DNA of 64,000 bases, taken from Gordonia sp. PDNC005 (GTDB lineage: Bacteria; Actinomycetota; Actinomycetes; Mycobacteriales; Mycobacteriaceae). Both the position numbers and the translations under genes were made by a program. This document shows, piece by piece, positions 1 to 9,148 of the stretch. The notes beneath the pieces are model-generated. The model worked only from the letters and a program-made list of their open reading frames with translations. It was not told the DNA's origin and ran no database searches. The stretch lies in contig NZ_CP070351.1 in the NCBI RefSeq assembly GCF_016919385.1, positions 2,976,001-3,040,000 on the forward strand, in the 5' to 3' direction. Numbering within the stretch: the stretch's first letter is position 1; each line of letters begins with the position of its first letter.

Positions 1-3000
1 CCGGACGTGGTCGATCCATTGGAAGGTCGAGTGAGGCCGGCAGCGAGGCGAGTTGCGTGCGCCAGTAGGCGGACTGCCGACCGAGCGGCGACGTCAGATC
101 ATCGAGCGAACCGAGTGTGCGGTGCTGCCACAGGGCGTAGTCCGCGTACTGGACGTCGAGGGAGTCGTCCGCCGACGTGCCGGTGGCCCTCGCCGCGTAC
201 GCGGCGAGGAGATCACGGGCCAGGACGTCGACGGACTCGCCGTCGAATGCGATGTGGTGCACGGTGATCGCGATGGCGACGCCGTCGTCGCCGACCAGGA
301 CACGACCGCGGATCGGCAGATCGACGGCGACGTCGAAGCCTGCAGTCGTCGACTCGAGCAGAGCCGAGTAGTCACTTGCGGTGGCCCAGTCGAGGGCGGC
401 CGACGCGTCGGCCGCAGTCCGGACATCCTGAACGGGGCGACCGTCGACGGCCGGGTACACCGTGCGGAGCACCTCGTGCCTGCGCACGACGTCCCGCACG
501 GCCTCGGTGAGCGCCGTGAGGTCGACGTCGCCGGTGAGGCGGAGCGCAAGAGGGATGTTGTAGGCGCCAGACGCCGGATCGAACTGGTTGAGGAACCACA
601 TCCGTTGCTGTGCACGTGAGACGGGCACGGGTACCGGCCGAGGATCGACACGAGTCACCGGTGGCAGGGCCGGCGCGCGATCGGCGAGGCGTGCCGCGAG
701 ATCGCGCACGGAGGGCGCATCGAAGACGTCGCGGACGGTGACGTCGGCGTCGAGCGCCTCTGAGACACGCGCGACGAGCCGCATCGCCGACAACGAGTTG
801 CCGCCGAGTTCGAAGAAGGACGCTGTGGCCGACACCTCGGCCTCGTCGAGGCCGAGCAGACCGGCGAACACTGCGGCGACGGCTTGTTCCGCGCCCGATG
901 AGGGAGCGACGTGCTCGACGACGGCAGCCGTCGGCGCGGGAAGCGCCTTGCGGTCGACCTTCCCCGAGACGGTGAGCGGAATGGCTGTCATCGGGACCCA
1001 CGCGGTGGGCCGCATGTAGGCCGGAAGCGCCGACGCGACTGCTGCGATCACGTCGTCCACGTCGACCTCGGCAGGCGCGAAGTAGCCGACGAGCTGCTTA
1101 CCCGCCGTCGAGTCGACCACGGTCGCCGCTGAGTGCACCACACCGGGTGCCGTGGCGATCGCGGCTTCGACTTCACCGAGTTCAAGTCGCTGACCGCGCA
1201 GTTTCACCTGGAAGTCGGTGCGTCCGAGGTAGTCGAGCTCACCGGCGCTGTTCCAGCGCACCGCGTCACCCGTGCGGTACAGCCGCGTACCCGGGGCCCC
1301 GAAGGGATCGGCGACGAAGCGTTCCGCCGTGAGGTCGGGACGTCTCGCGTACCCGCGCGCCACCTGCACGCCACCGAGGTACAGCTCGCCCGGCACACCG
1401 ACGGGTGTCGGTCGTAGTCGCGCATCGAGGACGTACGTCGTTGTGCCCGCGACCGGACGCCCGATCGGGATCACGGGCTCCGCGACTGTCACCGTGTGCT
1501 CGGTGACGTCGACGGCGGCCTCGGTCGGCCCGTACAGGTTGTGCAGACCGACTCCCGGCAGGTGCTGCAGGACGGAATCCGCCACGGCGGGCGTGAGCGC
1601 TTCACCGGACGCGAACACGTGTCGCAGGGTCGCCAACGACGACACCCGGTCGCCGAGGACGTCGACGAACGCGGCGAGCATCGACGGGACGAAATGCAGC
1701 ACGGTCACGCCGTGGTGCTCGATGAGGTCGGCGAGGTGTGCGGGATCGCCGTGCCGTCCGGGCTCCGCGATCACCAGCGGAACTCCCTGCACGATCGGCC
1801 AGAACAGTTCCCACACCGACACGTCGAACGTCACCGGAGTCTTGTGGAGCACGCGGTCGTCGGCGCCGATCGGGTAGCCCGCCTGCATCCAGGCGAGTCG
1901 ATTGGCGACGGCCTCGTGCGAGACGGTGACGCCCTTCGGCCTGCCGGTGGAGCCCGATGTGAACAGCGTGTAGAGGGCGTGCGATCCCCGCAACGGCGAT
2001 GTGCGGTCGGCGTCGGTCAGCGGTTGGACGTCGCCTGCAATGGACGCCGTGGCGTCGACGGCGACAACCGCGGCGTCGAGCGCCGCGACAGAATCGGGCA
2101 CCAGATCATCCGCGCGAACCAACACGGTGGTCACGCCGGCCGTCTCCGCCATGTAGGCGGTGCGGTCGGCCGGGGCTTCCGGGTCGAGCGGCACGTACTG
2201 CCCGCCCGCTGCGACGATGGCGTGCACTCCGACGAGGAGTTCAACACTTCGGTCCATGCATATGCCGACCGCGGTGTCGGGGCCGACGCCGTTCGCGACG
2301 AGGGTGCGGGCGAGAACGTTGACGCGGCGGCCGAACTCGTCTCGCGACACGGTGCGGTCGCGGTGGATCACCGCGGGCGCCCCACCCGCGGCCGACGTCG
2401 CGGACACACACATGAGCTGATCCACGCCGTCGAGCGAGGGGCCTGCCGATCGCGCGAGGATCTCGTTGATCTCGTCGTCGGCGGTCACCGGGGCATCGCC
2501 GACTGGTCGGGTCGGATCGGCGACCAGCGACGCGAGCAGATCGACGTAGGTGGACGCCAACGCCTCGACGGTCGCCCTATCGAACAGGTCCGTGGCGTAC
2601 ACCGCCGAACCCGTCCATTCCTCGCCGGAGGAGACCACGATCGTCAGGTCGCGGTGCGCCGGGATCACCGGCGGTGTGAGCTCGGTGAACGAGACGCCCG
2701 CCACCTCGGCGAGGCCACCTCGAACAGAGCCGACCGGGTCGAAGGACAGCATCGTCTGCGCGAGCGGAGCGAACGCCTCGCTCCGCACCGGGTCGAGGGC
2801 GTCGACAACGGCCTCGAACGGGACACGTGCATTGTCGAGCGCCTGCAGGTCGACGTCCCGAACGGTGTCGACCAGGTCCTCGAACGGCGTGCCCGGGGCC
2901 ACCTCGGTCCGGAGGACGAGCGTGTTGACGAACATTCCGACCAGGGCGTCCAACGATTCGTCGCCTCGGCCCGCAGACGGGGTGGCGATCGCGATGTCGG

Positions 3001-6000
3001 TGGTGGCAGACAGTCGCGCGATCAGCACGGCGAGTGCGGAGTGCAGGATCATGAACGGCGTCGCGCCGCGGGCGCTTGCCAGCGCCTCCACGGCACGGAC
3101 GACGCCTGCGGGGACCGTGAAGTCCACCGCGTCTCCCCGACCCGAGGCGGCCTCGGGGCGCGGACGGTCCGATGGAAGGTCGATGACAGCGGGCAGCCCG
3201 GCGAGCGCGGTCCGCCAGTGATCGAGCTGGCCTGCGATGATCGATCCTTCGTCGGCCGGGTCGCCGAGCACCGCACGCTCCCAGAGCGCGACATCCGCGA
3301 ATTGGACGGGCAGCGGCGCGAATTCGGGGGCCTGCCCCTGTGCTCGCGCACCGTAGGCGGTCAGCAGGTCGGAGACGAGCGGACCGAGAGACTCGCCGTC
3401 TGCGACGATGTGGTGGGCGACGATCGCCAGGATGTGCTCGTCGGAGGCGATCGGCACGAGCCTGGCCCTGATGGGCCGATCGGTACGGAGGTCGAATCCG
3501 CGTGCGAGATCGGCTTCGAGGGCGGACCGGTCGTCCAAGACAGCCCAGTCCGGAGTCGGGTCGGACGACACCGACTGGAACGGGACGCCGTCGTTGTCGG
3601 GGAACCGGGTGCGGAGGGTCTCGTGACGCGCGATGACGTCGGTGAAGGCGTCCGACAACGCGCCGACGTCGAGTGGGCCGGTGAGTCGGATGACCGCCGG
3701 GACGTTGTAGGTCGGCGCGGTCGGATCGAAGCGGTTGATGAACCACATCCGCTGCTGTGCGTACGACAGCGGAATCCGGTCGGGTCGTGGCGAGACAGGC
3801 GTCACCGGAGGCAGCGCGGCGCTGTGGCCTGCGATCCGAACGACCAGTTCGCGCACGGTAGGAGCGGAGAACACGTCGTTGATCGACGTCGTGACGCCGA
3901 GAGCATCTTCGACGCGTGCCGCGAGTCGCATCGCCGACAGCGAGTCACCGCCGAGGTCGAAGAAGCTGGCCGTCACCGACACCGTGTCGATGCCGAGGAC
4001 TGCCGCGAACGCCGCCGCGGCGGCGGTCTCTGCGGCGGACTCGGGTTCGACGTGGTCGCCCGCGTCGAGGACGGGTTCGGGGAGCGCGTTCTTGTCGAGT
4101 TTGCCGACCGGGGTCAGCGGCAGCGCGTCGAGGAGGGTGATCGACGCGGGCACCATGTGGGCGGGCAGCCGATCGGCGACGAATCGTCTGAGGTCGGAGC
4201 CGTCGACCGAGCATTCCGCGCCGACGACGACGTAGCCTGCCAGTGCTGTCGTCACCGATTCACCGCCGGCGTCCCCGGATCCCGATCCGACTCCGACCAC
4301 AACCGCGGACGTGACGTCGGGGTGCTCGGCGAGGACGGCCTCGATCTCACCGAGTTCGATCCGAAGACCCCTGAGCTTCACCTGGTCGTCGCTGCGTCCC
4401 GAGTAGTCGAGCACACGGCGTCCGGCCGAGTCGGTGCGCCATCGGACGAGGTCACCGGTCCGGTACATGCGGTCCCCGACGAGGAACGGGTTCGCCACGA
4501 AGCGGTCGGCAGTGAGGCCAGGCCGATCGAGGTACCCGCGTGAGAGCGCCGGGCCGCACACGTACAGCTCTCCGACGACACCGTCCGGCACCTGCCGCAG
4601 TCGGCCGTCGAGCACCGCGAATCCGATGCCGGAGATCGGGCCGCCGAGGGTGACGGGCTCACCGACCGCCATCGGCTCGCCGATCGCCACACCGATGGTC
4701 GTCTCCGTGGGGCCGTAGAGGTTCTGTACACGACGGAACGGCGTCCACGCGTCTTTCAGCGCCTGCGGCACCGCCTCGCCGCCCGCATAGATCACCCGAA
4801 GCGCGGGAAGCGCGAGCGGATCGAGAGTCGACAGGACGGTCGGGGTCAGGAAGGTGTGCGTCACGGCGCTGCGGAGCATCAGCTCGGCGAGTGGTGGGCC
4901 GCCGACAGCGTCGGACGGTCGGTACACGAGTGTGCCGCCGCTGACGGTCGCGAGCAGATACTCCAGCACGGACGCGTCGAAGCTCGGGGACGCGAACCCG
5001 AGAACTCGCGAGTACTCGTCGGCATTCGAGCGCCGGGCCTCTTCTACGGCGAAGTTCTTCAGACCCGAGTGTGTCACCGAGACGCCCTTGGGTCGGCCTG
5101 TCGATCCGGACGTGTAGATGACGTACGCGACGTTGTCGACTCGCGTGGGTCCGACCAGTTCGGCCTCGGCCAGCGGGGACACGTCGTCGGTGGGCGCTTC
5201 CGGCGAGTCGATCACCGTCCAGTCGAACCCGGTCGCCGGCAACGAGCCTGCGGCCGCCACGGTGAGCCCGAGGTGTGCGCCCGAATCCTCGATCATCGCC
5301 GCGACACGCTCGGCGGGATAGTCGGGATCGATCGGGACGTATCCCGCTCCGGTCTTGGCGACCGCCCAGATCGCGGTGAGCAGGGTGGACGAACGTCCGA
5401 TGGCCAGTGCGACGAGTGTCTCGGGTCGGGCTCCGAGTGCCAGGAGTCGTCGGGCGAGTGCGTTCGACCTGGCGTCGAGTTGTGCGTACGTCAGGACGGA
5501 TCCGTCCGGATCGACGACGGCCGAGCGCGGGCCCCACGTGGAGGCCGCGGCGGCGAACATGTCCCGCAGGAGCACCGGCTCGGAGCCGGGGCCGCCGTTG
5601 TCGATCTGTGAGGGCACTGAATCGGCCGGCGTCGGCACGTGTGCGGTGCCGGACGGCGAGCCGGCCTTCGCCGTCGTTGTGAGTGGCACGTCGCCGACGA
5701 CGGTGGTCACATCCGATGTGCACGCGTCGAGGACGTCGACCAGCCAGGTTGTGATGTTCGAGGCCGTCTGCTTGTTGAACAGGTCGGCCGCGTAGATCAG
5801 TTCACCGTGCCACGCGCCCGCTTCCGCGCGCTCCACACGGACGAAGAGGTCGACCTTGGCAGGCGCATCGCCGATCGGCGTGGGCTCGATGGTCAGCCCG
5901 TCGACTGCACCGGACAGCGCACCACGCACCGACGTCTCGTCGAGGGTCAGCCACACCTGCGAGAGCGGTGCGAACGACGGGGAGCGTTCGGCGTCGACGG

Positions 6001-9000
6001 CGTCGACGACGTACTCGAACGGCACGTCGGCGTTGGCGAAGGCGTCGAGGTCGGAGCTCTTGACCGTCTCCAGGACGTCGCGGAACGCAGCGTCGGACGG
6101 CGTTTCGCTCCGCAGCACGAGGGTGTTGACGAACATGCCGACGAGGGGATCGAGGACGGCCTGTCCGCGACCGGCGATCGGGGTGCCGACGGCGACGTCG
6201 TCGTCGCCGGTGATGCGCGCGAGGAGTACAGCGAGCGCCGCGTGGACAACCATGAACGCCGACGCCGACGAAACTGCTGCGACTGCGTCGATCCGGCGAG
6301 CCAGGTCGTCGTCGATCACGAAGTCGACGCGGCCGCTCCGACCTGACGCGACCGCCGCGCGGGGCCGGTCGATCGGCAGGTTCTGCACCGACGGCAGGCC
6401 CGACAGCTGTTCCCGCCAGTAGGCGAGCTGACGTGCACTGATCGATTCGGGTTCGTCCGGTGCTCCGAGGGCGCGGTGTTCCCAGAGCGCGAAGTCGGCG
6501 AAGTGGACGTCGAGTGGTGCGAAGTCGGGCGCCTGCCCGTCCTTGCGCGCCCGGTACGCCGTCAGCAGGTCTGCCACGAAGGGTCCGACGGATTCACCGT
6601 CTGCCGCGATGTGATGCATCACGATGGCCACCACGTGCTCGCCTGGCCGAGTCTCGACCACCCGACCGCGAATCGGCAAGTCGGTGGTGACGTCGAATCC
6701 GGTGCCGAGAAGAGCGGTGATGTCGTCGACGGAGTCGGCGGTCGACCAGTCGAGCAGGTCGGCGACCGTGTCCGGGGATGCGATCTGTTGGACAGGCGCG
6801 CCGGCGACGGTGGGGAACGTGGTCCGCAAAGCGGCCTGCCGAATGACGACGTCGACGACGGCCTCTTGCAGAGCGGCGCGGTCCAGGTCACCGGTCACCG
6901 TCAGCAGTGCCGGAATGTTGTAGGCGGCCGACTCGGGGGAACGTCGGTTCACGAGCCACATCCGTTGCTGCGCGAACGACAGCGGAATCGTGTGCGGTCG
7001 CGGATCCACGGCGACGATCGGCGGCAGTGCCGGTGCATGACCGACAACGGCTGCCGCGAGTTCGCGCACAGTGGGCGCGTCGAAGAGATCGCGGACCGAG
7101 AGTTCAACGTCGAGAGCTTCGCCGACCCGGCCGACGATGCGGGCCGCGGCGAGCGAGTTGCCGCCGAGGTCGAAGAACGACGCGGTGGCGCTGATCGTCT
7201 CCACGCCGAGGACTGCCGCGAACTCGGCCGCGACCCGCCGTTCGGCGTCGGTCTCGGGTTCGACGAACTCCTGTGTCCCGAGCTGGGGTTCGGGCAGTGC
7301 CCTGCGGTCCAGTTTTCCGTTGACGGTGAGCGGAAGTCGGTCGAGTTCAACGATGACGTCGGGGACCATGTAGGCCGGAACGTGGGCGCCGATCGCCGCT
7401 CGCAACGCCGTCTGATCGATGGTCGTGCCGTCTGCGGGCACGACGTAGCCGACGAGGAGGTCGTCGCCGCTCGCGGCCTTGGTGACCATCGCCGCCGCAC
7501 CCGACACCGCGTCGACGCGAAGCATGCCTGCCTCGACTTCACCCATCTCGACGCGGAACCCGCGCAACTGGACCTGGCCGTCGCTGCGGCCGAGGTATTC
7601 GATGGTGTCGCCGCGCCGGATGGCCATGTCGCCACTGCGGTACATGCGGTCGCCCGCCGCGCCGAACGGGTCCGCGACGAACCGGACCGCGGTGAGGTCG
7701 GAGCGGTTCTGGTATCCGCGGGTCACCTGCGGGCCACTGACGTAGATCTCGCCCGGAACGCCGTCAGGGGTGTGCTTGAGACGTTCGTCGAGGACATGGA
7801 CAGTCAGTGCGGGCAGTCCGTCACCCACGTCGGACGCATCCGTGGACTCGACGAGTTCAGCGCTCAGCGCCCGGAAAGTCGTGTGGACGGTCGTCTCGGT
7901 GATGCCGTACATGTTGACCACAACGGTCGCCGAGTCAGGGAAGCTGCGGTACCAGCGACGCATCTGCTCGAAGCTCACGGCTTCGCCCGCGAGAATCACG
8001 TAGCGGATCGTCGGCGCCGCGACAGCCCGCTCTGCGGCTTCCACGTACTGGTAGAACGCTGACGGCGTCTGGCTGAACACGGTGACGCCTTCGGCTGCGA
8101 GCAGCGACACGAGTTGGTTCGGCTCGCGCGCGACGTCGCGGTCGACCACGACCAGACGCCCACCGAACAGGAGCGGCCCCCACAATTCGAACACCGACAC
8201 GTCGAACGCGTGGGAGTGGAACATCGACCAGACGTCGTTCTCATCGAAGCCGTACTGGATCTGGGCTGCCGCCATCAACGCGACGACGTTGCGGTGTTCG
8301 ACCTGGACGCCCTTGGGTCGGCCCGTTGATCCCGAGGTGTAGATGACGTAGGCCGACGACGACGGGTCGATGCGCGACGGCAGTGTGCCGGACGACGCCG
8401 CTCCGGCTTCGAGGAGCTCGTCGACGTCCCAGCGAGGGAGTTCCAGCCCGTCGAGGCGGTCGCCGACCGAGGAGTCGACGAGCAGCCCGCCGGGCCGAGC
8501 GTTGTCGACGATGTAGCCGAGTCGTTCAACCGGGTGCGCCAGATCAAGCGGAATGTATGCTCCGCCCGCCTTCATGATCCCGAGGATCGCCACGGGGAGG
8601 TGCACAGTGCGGTCGACGGCCATCGCGACCGTCGTGTCCGCGCCCACTCCACGGTCGACGAGCGCACGTGCGAGAGCGGTCGATCGTGCGTCGAGTTCAC
8701 GGTACGAGAGCGTCGCACCGTCTCGGTCGACGACTGCGATCCGGTCCGCGAAGCGGCGCGCCGCGGACGCGAACAGACCGGGCAGCGATCCCCAGTCCGA
8801 CGTTCCGAGCACCGCCTCGGCGGCCGCGCGGAGGCCGGCGACGGCTCCCGCCGCTGCCACGATCGCGTCCACGGGCGACATCTCGGGAGTCTTGACAATC
8901 GCGGACACTCCGGCGGTGACTGCTCCGTCGGTGTCGAGGCCTTGTGCGGCCAGGACGCCTGCGGTCGCGGACAGCCGCACATTCAAATCCCCGAACGTGA

Positions 9001-9121
9001 CTGCTCCACCTGGCCCGGCGATCGCCTGGGCAGACGGCTCGACCGCTGCGGCCGCCCCGACCAGCCCGAGGGTGGTCGGCACAGTGCCCCAGTTTGCGCT
9101 CAAGGCCGTCGCGTCAGCCAC
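1..9121 (-). CDS. Non-ribosomal peptide synthetase, second subunit (3' end outside window)
   Basis: One reading frame stays open from a GTG at 9121 to the left edge (about 3040 residues), so the C-terminus is missing. I checked the frame at the A-domain motif [M/L]YR(S/T)GD near 7645, 4468 and 1282. The start follows a GGGAGAAG ribosome site, 27 bases after the previous NRPS. Order: a ~95-residue pseudo-adenylation linker, A-PCP, C-A-PCP, C-A-PCP, then a C domain cut by the edge. C domains carry HHIAADGES, HHIVADGES and HHIAFDGES. PCP sites are GGNSL, GGDSL and GGNSL. Hand-read specificity codes are DVFSIAMVHK (first A), DALFYGLIGK (second) and DVWHFSLVDK (third). The last is the serine code; I do not recognise the first two. 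No epimerase or thioesterase is visible. It continues the assembly line of the upstream NRPS. The product is unknown; a siderophore is possible but unproven. Confidence 0.93.
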   Translation of the reverse strand, partial: MADATALSANWGTVPTTLGLVGAAAAVEPSAQAIAGPGGAVTFGDLNVRLSATAGVLAAQGLDTDGAVTAGVSAIVKTPEMSPVDAIVAAAGAVAGLRAAAEAVLGTSDWGSLPGLFASAARRFADRIAVVDRDGATLSYRELDARSTALARALVDRGVGADTTVAMAVDRTVHLPVAILGIMKAGGAYIPLDLAHPVERLGYIVDNARPGGLLVDSSVGDRLDGLELPRWDVDELLEAGAASSGTLPSRIDPSSSAYVIYTSGSTGRPKGVQVEHRNVVALMAAAQIQYGFDENDVWSMFHSHAFDVSVFELWGPLLFGGRLVVVDRDVAREPNQLVSLLAAEGVTVFSQTPSAFYQYVEAAERAVAAPTIRYVILAGEAVSFEQMRRWYRSFPDSATVVVNMYGITETTVHTTFRALSAELVESTDASDVGDGLPALTVHVLDERLKHTPDGVPGEIYVSGPQVTRGYQNRSDLTAVRFVADPFGAAGDRMYRSGDMAIRRGDTIEYLGRSDGQVQLRGFRVEMGEVEAGMLRVDAVSGAAAMVTKAASGDDLLVGYVVPADGTTIDQTALRAAIGAHVPAYMVPDVIVELDRLPLTVNGKLDRRALPEPQLGTQEFVEPETDAERRVAAEFAAVLGVETISATASFFDLGGNSLAAARIVGRVGEALDVELSVRDLFDAPTVRELAAAVVGHAPALPPIVAVDPRPHTIPLSFAQQRMWLVNRRSPESAAYNIPALLTVTGDLDRAALQEAVVDVVIRQAALRTTFPTVAGAPVQQIASPDTVADLLDWSTADSVDDITALLGTGFDVTTDLPIRGRVVETRPGEHVVAIVMHHIAADGESVGPFVADLLTAYRARKDGQAPDFAPLDVHFADFALWEHRALGAPDEPESISARQLAYWREQLSGLPSVQNLPIDRPRAAVASGRSGRVDFVIDDDLARRIDAVAAVSSASAFMVVHAALAVLLARITGDDDVAVGTPIAGRGQAVLDPLVGMFVNTLVLRSETPSDAAFRDVLETVKSSDLDAFANADVPFEYVVDAVDAERSPSFAPLSQVWLTLDETSVRGALSGAVDGLTIEPTPIGDAPAKVDLFVRVERAEAGAWHGELIYAADLFNKQTASNITTWLVDVLDACTSDVTTVVGDVPLTTTAKAGSPSGTAHVPTPADSVPSQIDNGGPGSEPVLLRDMFAAAASTWGPRSAVVDPDGSVLTYAQLDARSNALARRLLALGARPETLVALAIGRSSTLLTAIWAVAKTGAGYVPIDPDYPAERVAAMIEDSGAHLGLTVAAAGSLPATGFDWTVIDSPEAPTDDVSPLAEAELVGPTRVDNVAYVIYTSGSTGRPKGVSVTHSGLKNFAVEEARRSNADEYSRVLGFASPSFDASVLEYLLATVSGGTLVYRPSDAVGGPPLAELMLRSAVTHTFLTPTVLSTLDPLALPALRVIYAGGEAVPQALKDAWTPFRRVQNLYGPTETTIGVAIGEPMAVGEPVTLGGPISGIGFAVLDGRLRQVPDGVVGELYVCGPALSRGYLDRPGLTADRFVANPFLVGDRMYRTGDLVRWRTDSAGRRVLDYSGRSDDQVKLRGLRIELGEIEAVLAEHPDVTSAVVVGVGSGSGDAGGESVTTALAGYVVVGAECSVDGSDLRRFVADRLPAHMVPASITLLDALPLTPVGKLDKNALPEPVLDAGDHVEPESAAETAAAAAFAAVLGIDTVSVTASFFDLGGDSLSAMRLAARVEDALGVTTSINDVFSAPTVRELVVRIAGHSAALPPVTPVSPRPDRIPLSYAQQRMWFINRFDPTAPTYNVPAVIRLTGPLDVGALSDAFTDVIARHETLRTRFPDNDGVPFQSVSSDPTPDWAVLDDRSALEADLARGFDLRTDRPIRARLVPIASDEHILAIVAHHIVADGESLGPLVSDLLTAYGARAQGQAPEFAPLPVQFADVALWERAVLGDPADEGSIIAGQLDHWRTALAGLPAVIDLPSDRPRPEAASGRGDAVDFTVPAGVVRAVEALASARGATPFMILHSALAVLIARLSATTDIAIATPSAGRGDESLDALVGMFVNTLVLRTEVAPGTPFEDLVDTVRDVDLQALDNARVPFEAVVDALDPVRSEAFAPLAQTMLSFDPVGSVRGGLAEVAGVSFTELTPPVIPAHRDLTIVVSSGEEWTGSAVYATDLFDRATVEALASTYVDLLASLVADPTRPVGDAPVTADDEINEILARSAGPSLDGVDQLMCVSATSAAGGAPAVIHRDRTVSRDEFGRRVNVLARTLVANGVGPDTAVGICMDRSVELLVGVHAIVAAGGQYVPLDPEAPADRTAYMAETAGVTTVLVRADDLVPDSVAALDAAVVAVDATASIAGDVQPLTDADRTSPLRGSHALYTLFTSGSTGRPKGVTVSHEAVANRLAWMQAGYPIGADDRVLHKTPVTFDVSVWELFWPIVQGVPLVIAEPGRHGDPAHLADLIEHHGVTVLHFVPSMLAAFVDVLGDRVSSLATLRHVFASGEALTPAVADSVLQHLPGVGLHNLYGPTEAAVDVTEHTVTVAEPVIPIGRPVAGTTTYVLDARLRPTPVGVPGELYLGGVQVARGYARRPDLTAERFVADPFGAPGTRLYRTGDAVRWNSAGELDYLGRTDFQVKLRGQRLELGEVEAAIATAPGVVHSAATVVDSTAGKQLVGYFAPAEVDVDDVIAAVASALPAYMRPTAWVPMTAIPLTVSGKVDRKALPAPTAAVVEHVAPSSGAEQAVAAVFAGLLGLDEAEVSATASFFELGGNSLSAMRLVARVSEALDADVTVRDVFDAPSVRDLAARLADRAPALPPVTRVDPRPVPVPVSRAQQRMWFLNQFDPASGAYNIPLALRLTGDVDLTALTEAVRDVVRRHEVLRTVYPAVDGRPVQDVRTAADASAALDWATASDYSALLESTTAGFDVAVDLPIRGRVLVGDDGVAIAITVHHIAFDGESVDVLARDLLAAYAARATGTSADDSLDVQYADYALWQHRTLGSLDDLTSPLGRQSAYWRTQLASLPASLDLPMDRPRP

Positions 9122-9148
9122 AGTGTTCTTCTCCCATTCGTCGTACAA

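Noticed and set aside
2577..3746. A 389-residue minus-strand frame inside the NRPS
   Set aside because: Out of frame with the NRPS and extremely Arg-rich; a frame shadow.
1496..4543. A 1015-residue plus-strand open frame inside the NRPS
   Set aside because: It is the antisense shadow of a GC-rich gene; the product is Arg/Gly/Asp-rich with no domains, and the minus frame contains perfect NRPS motifs.
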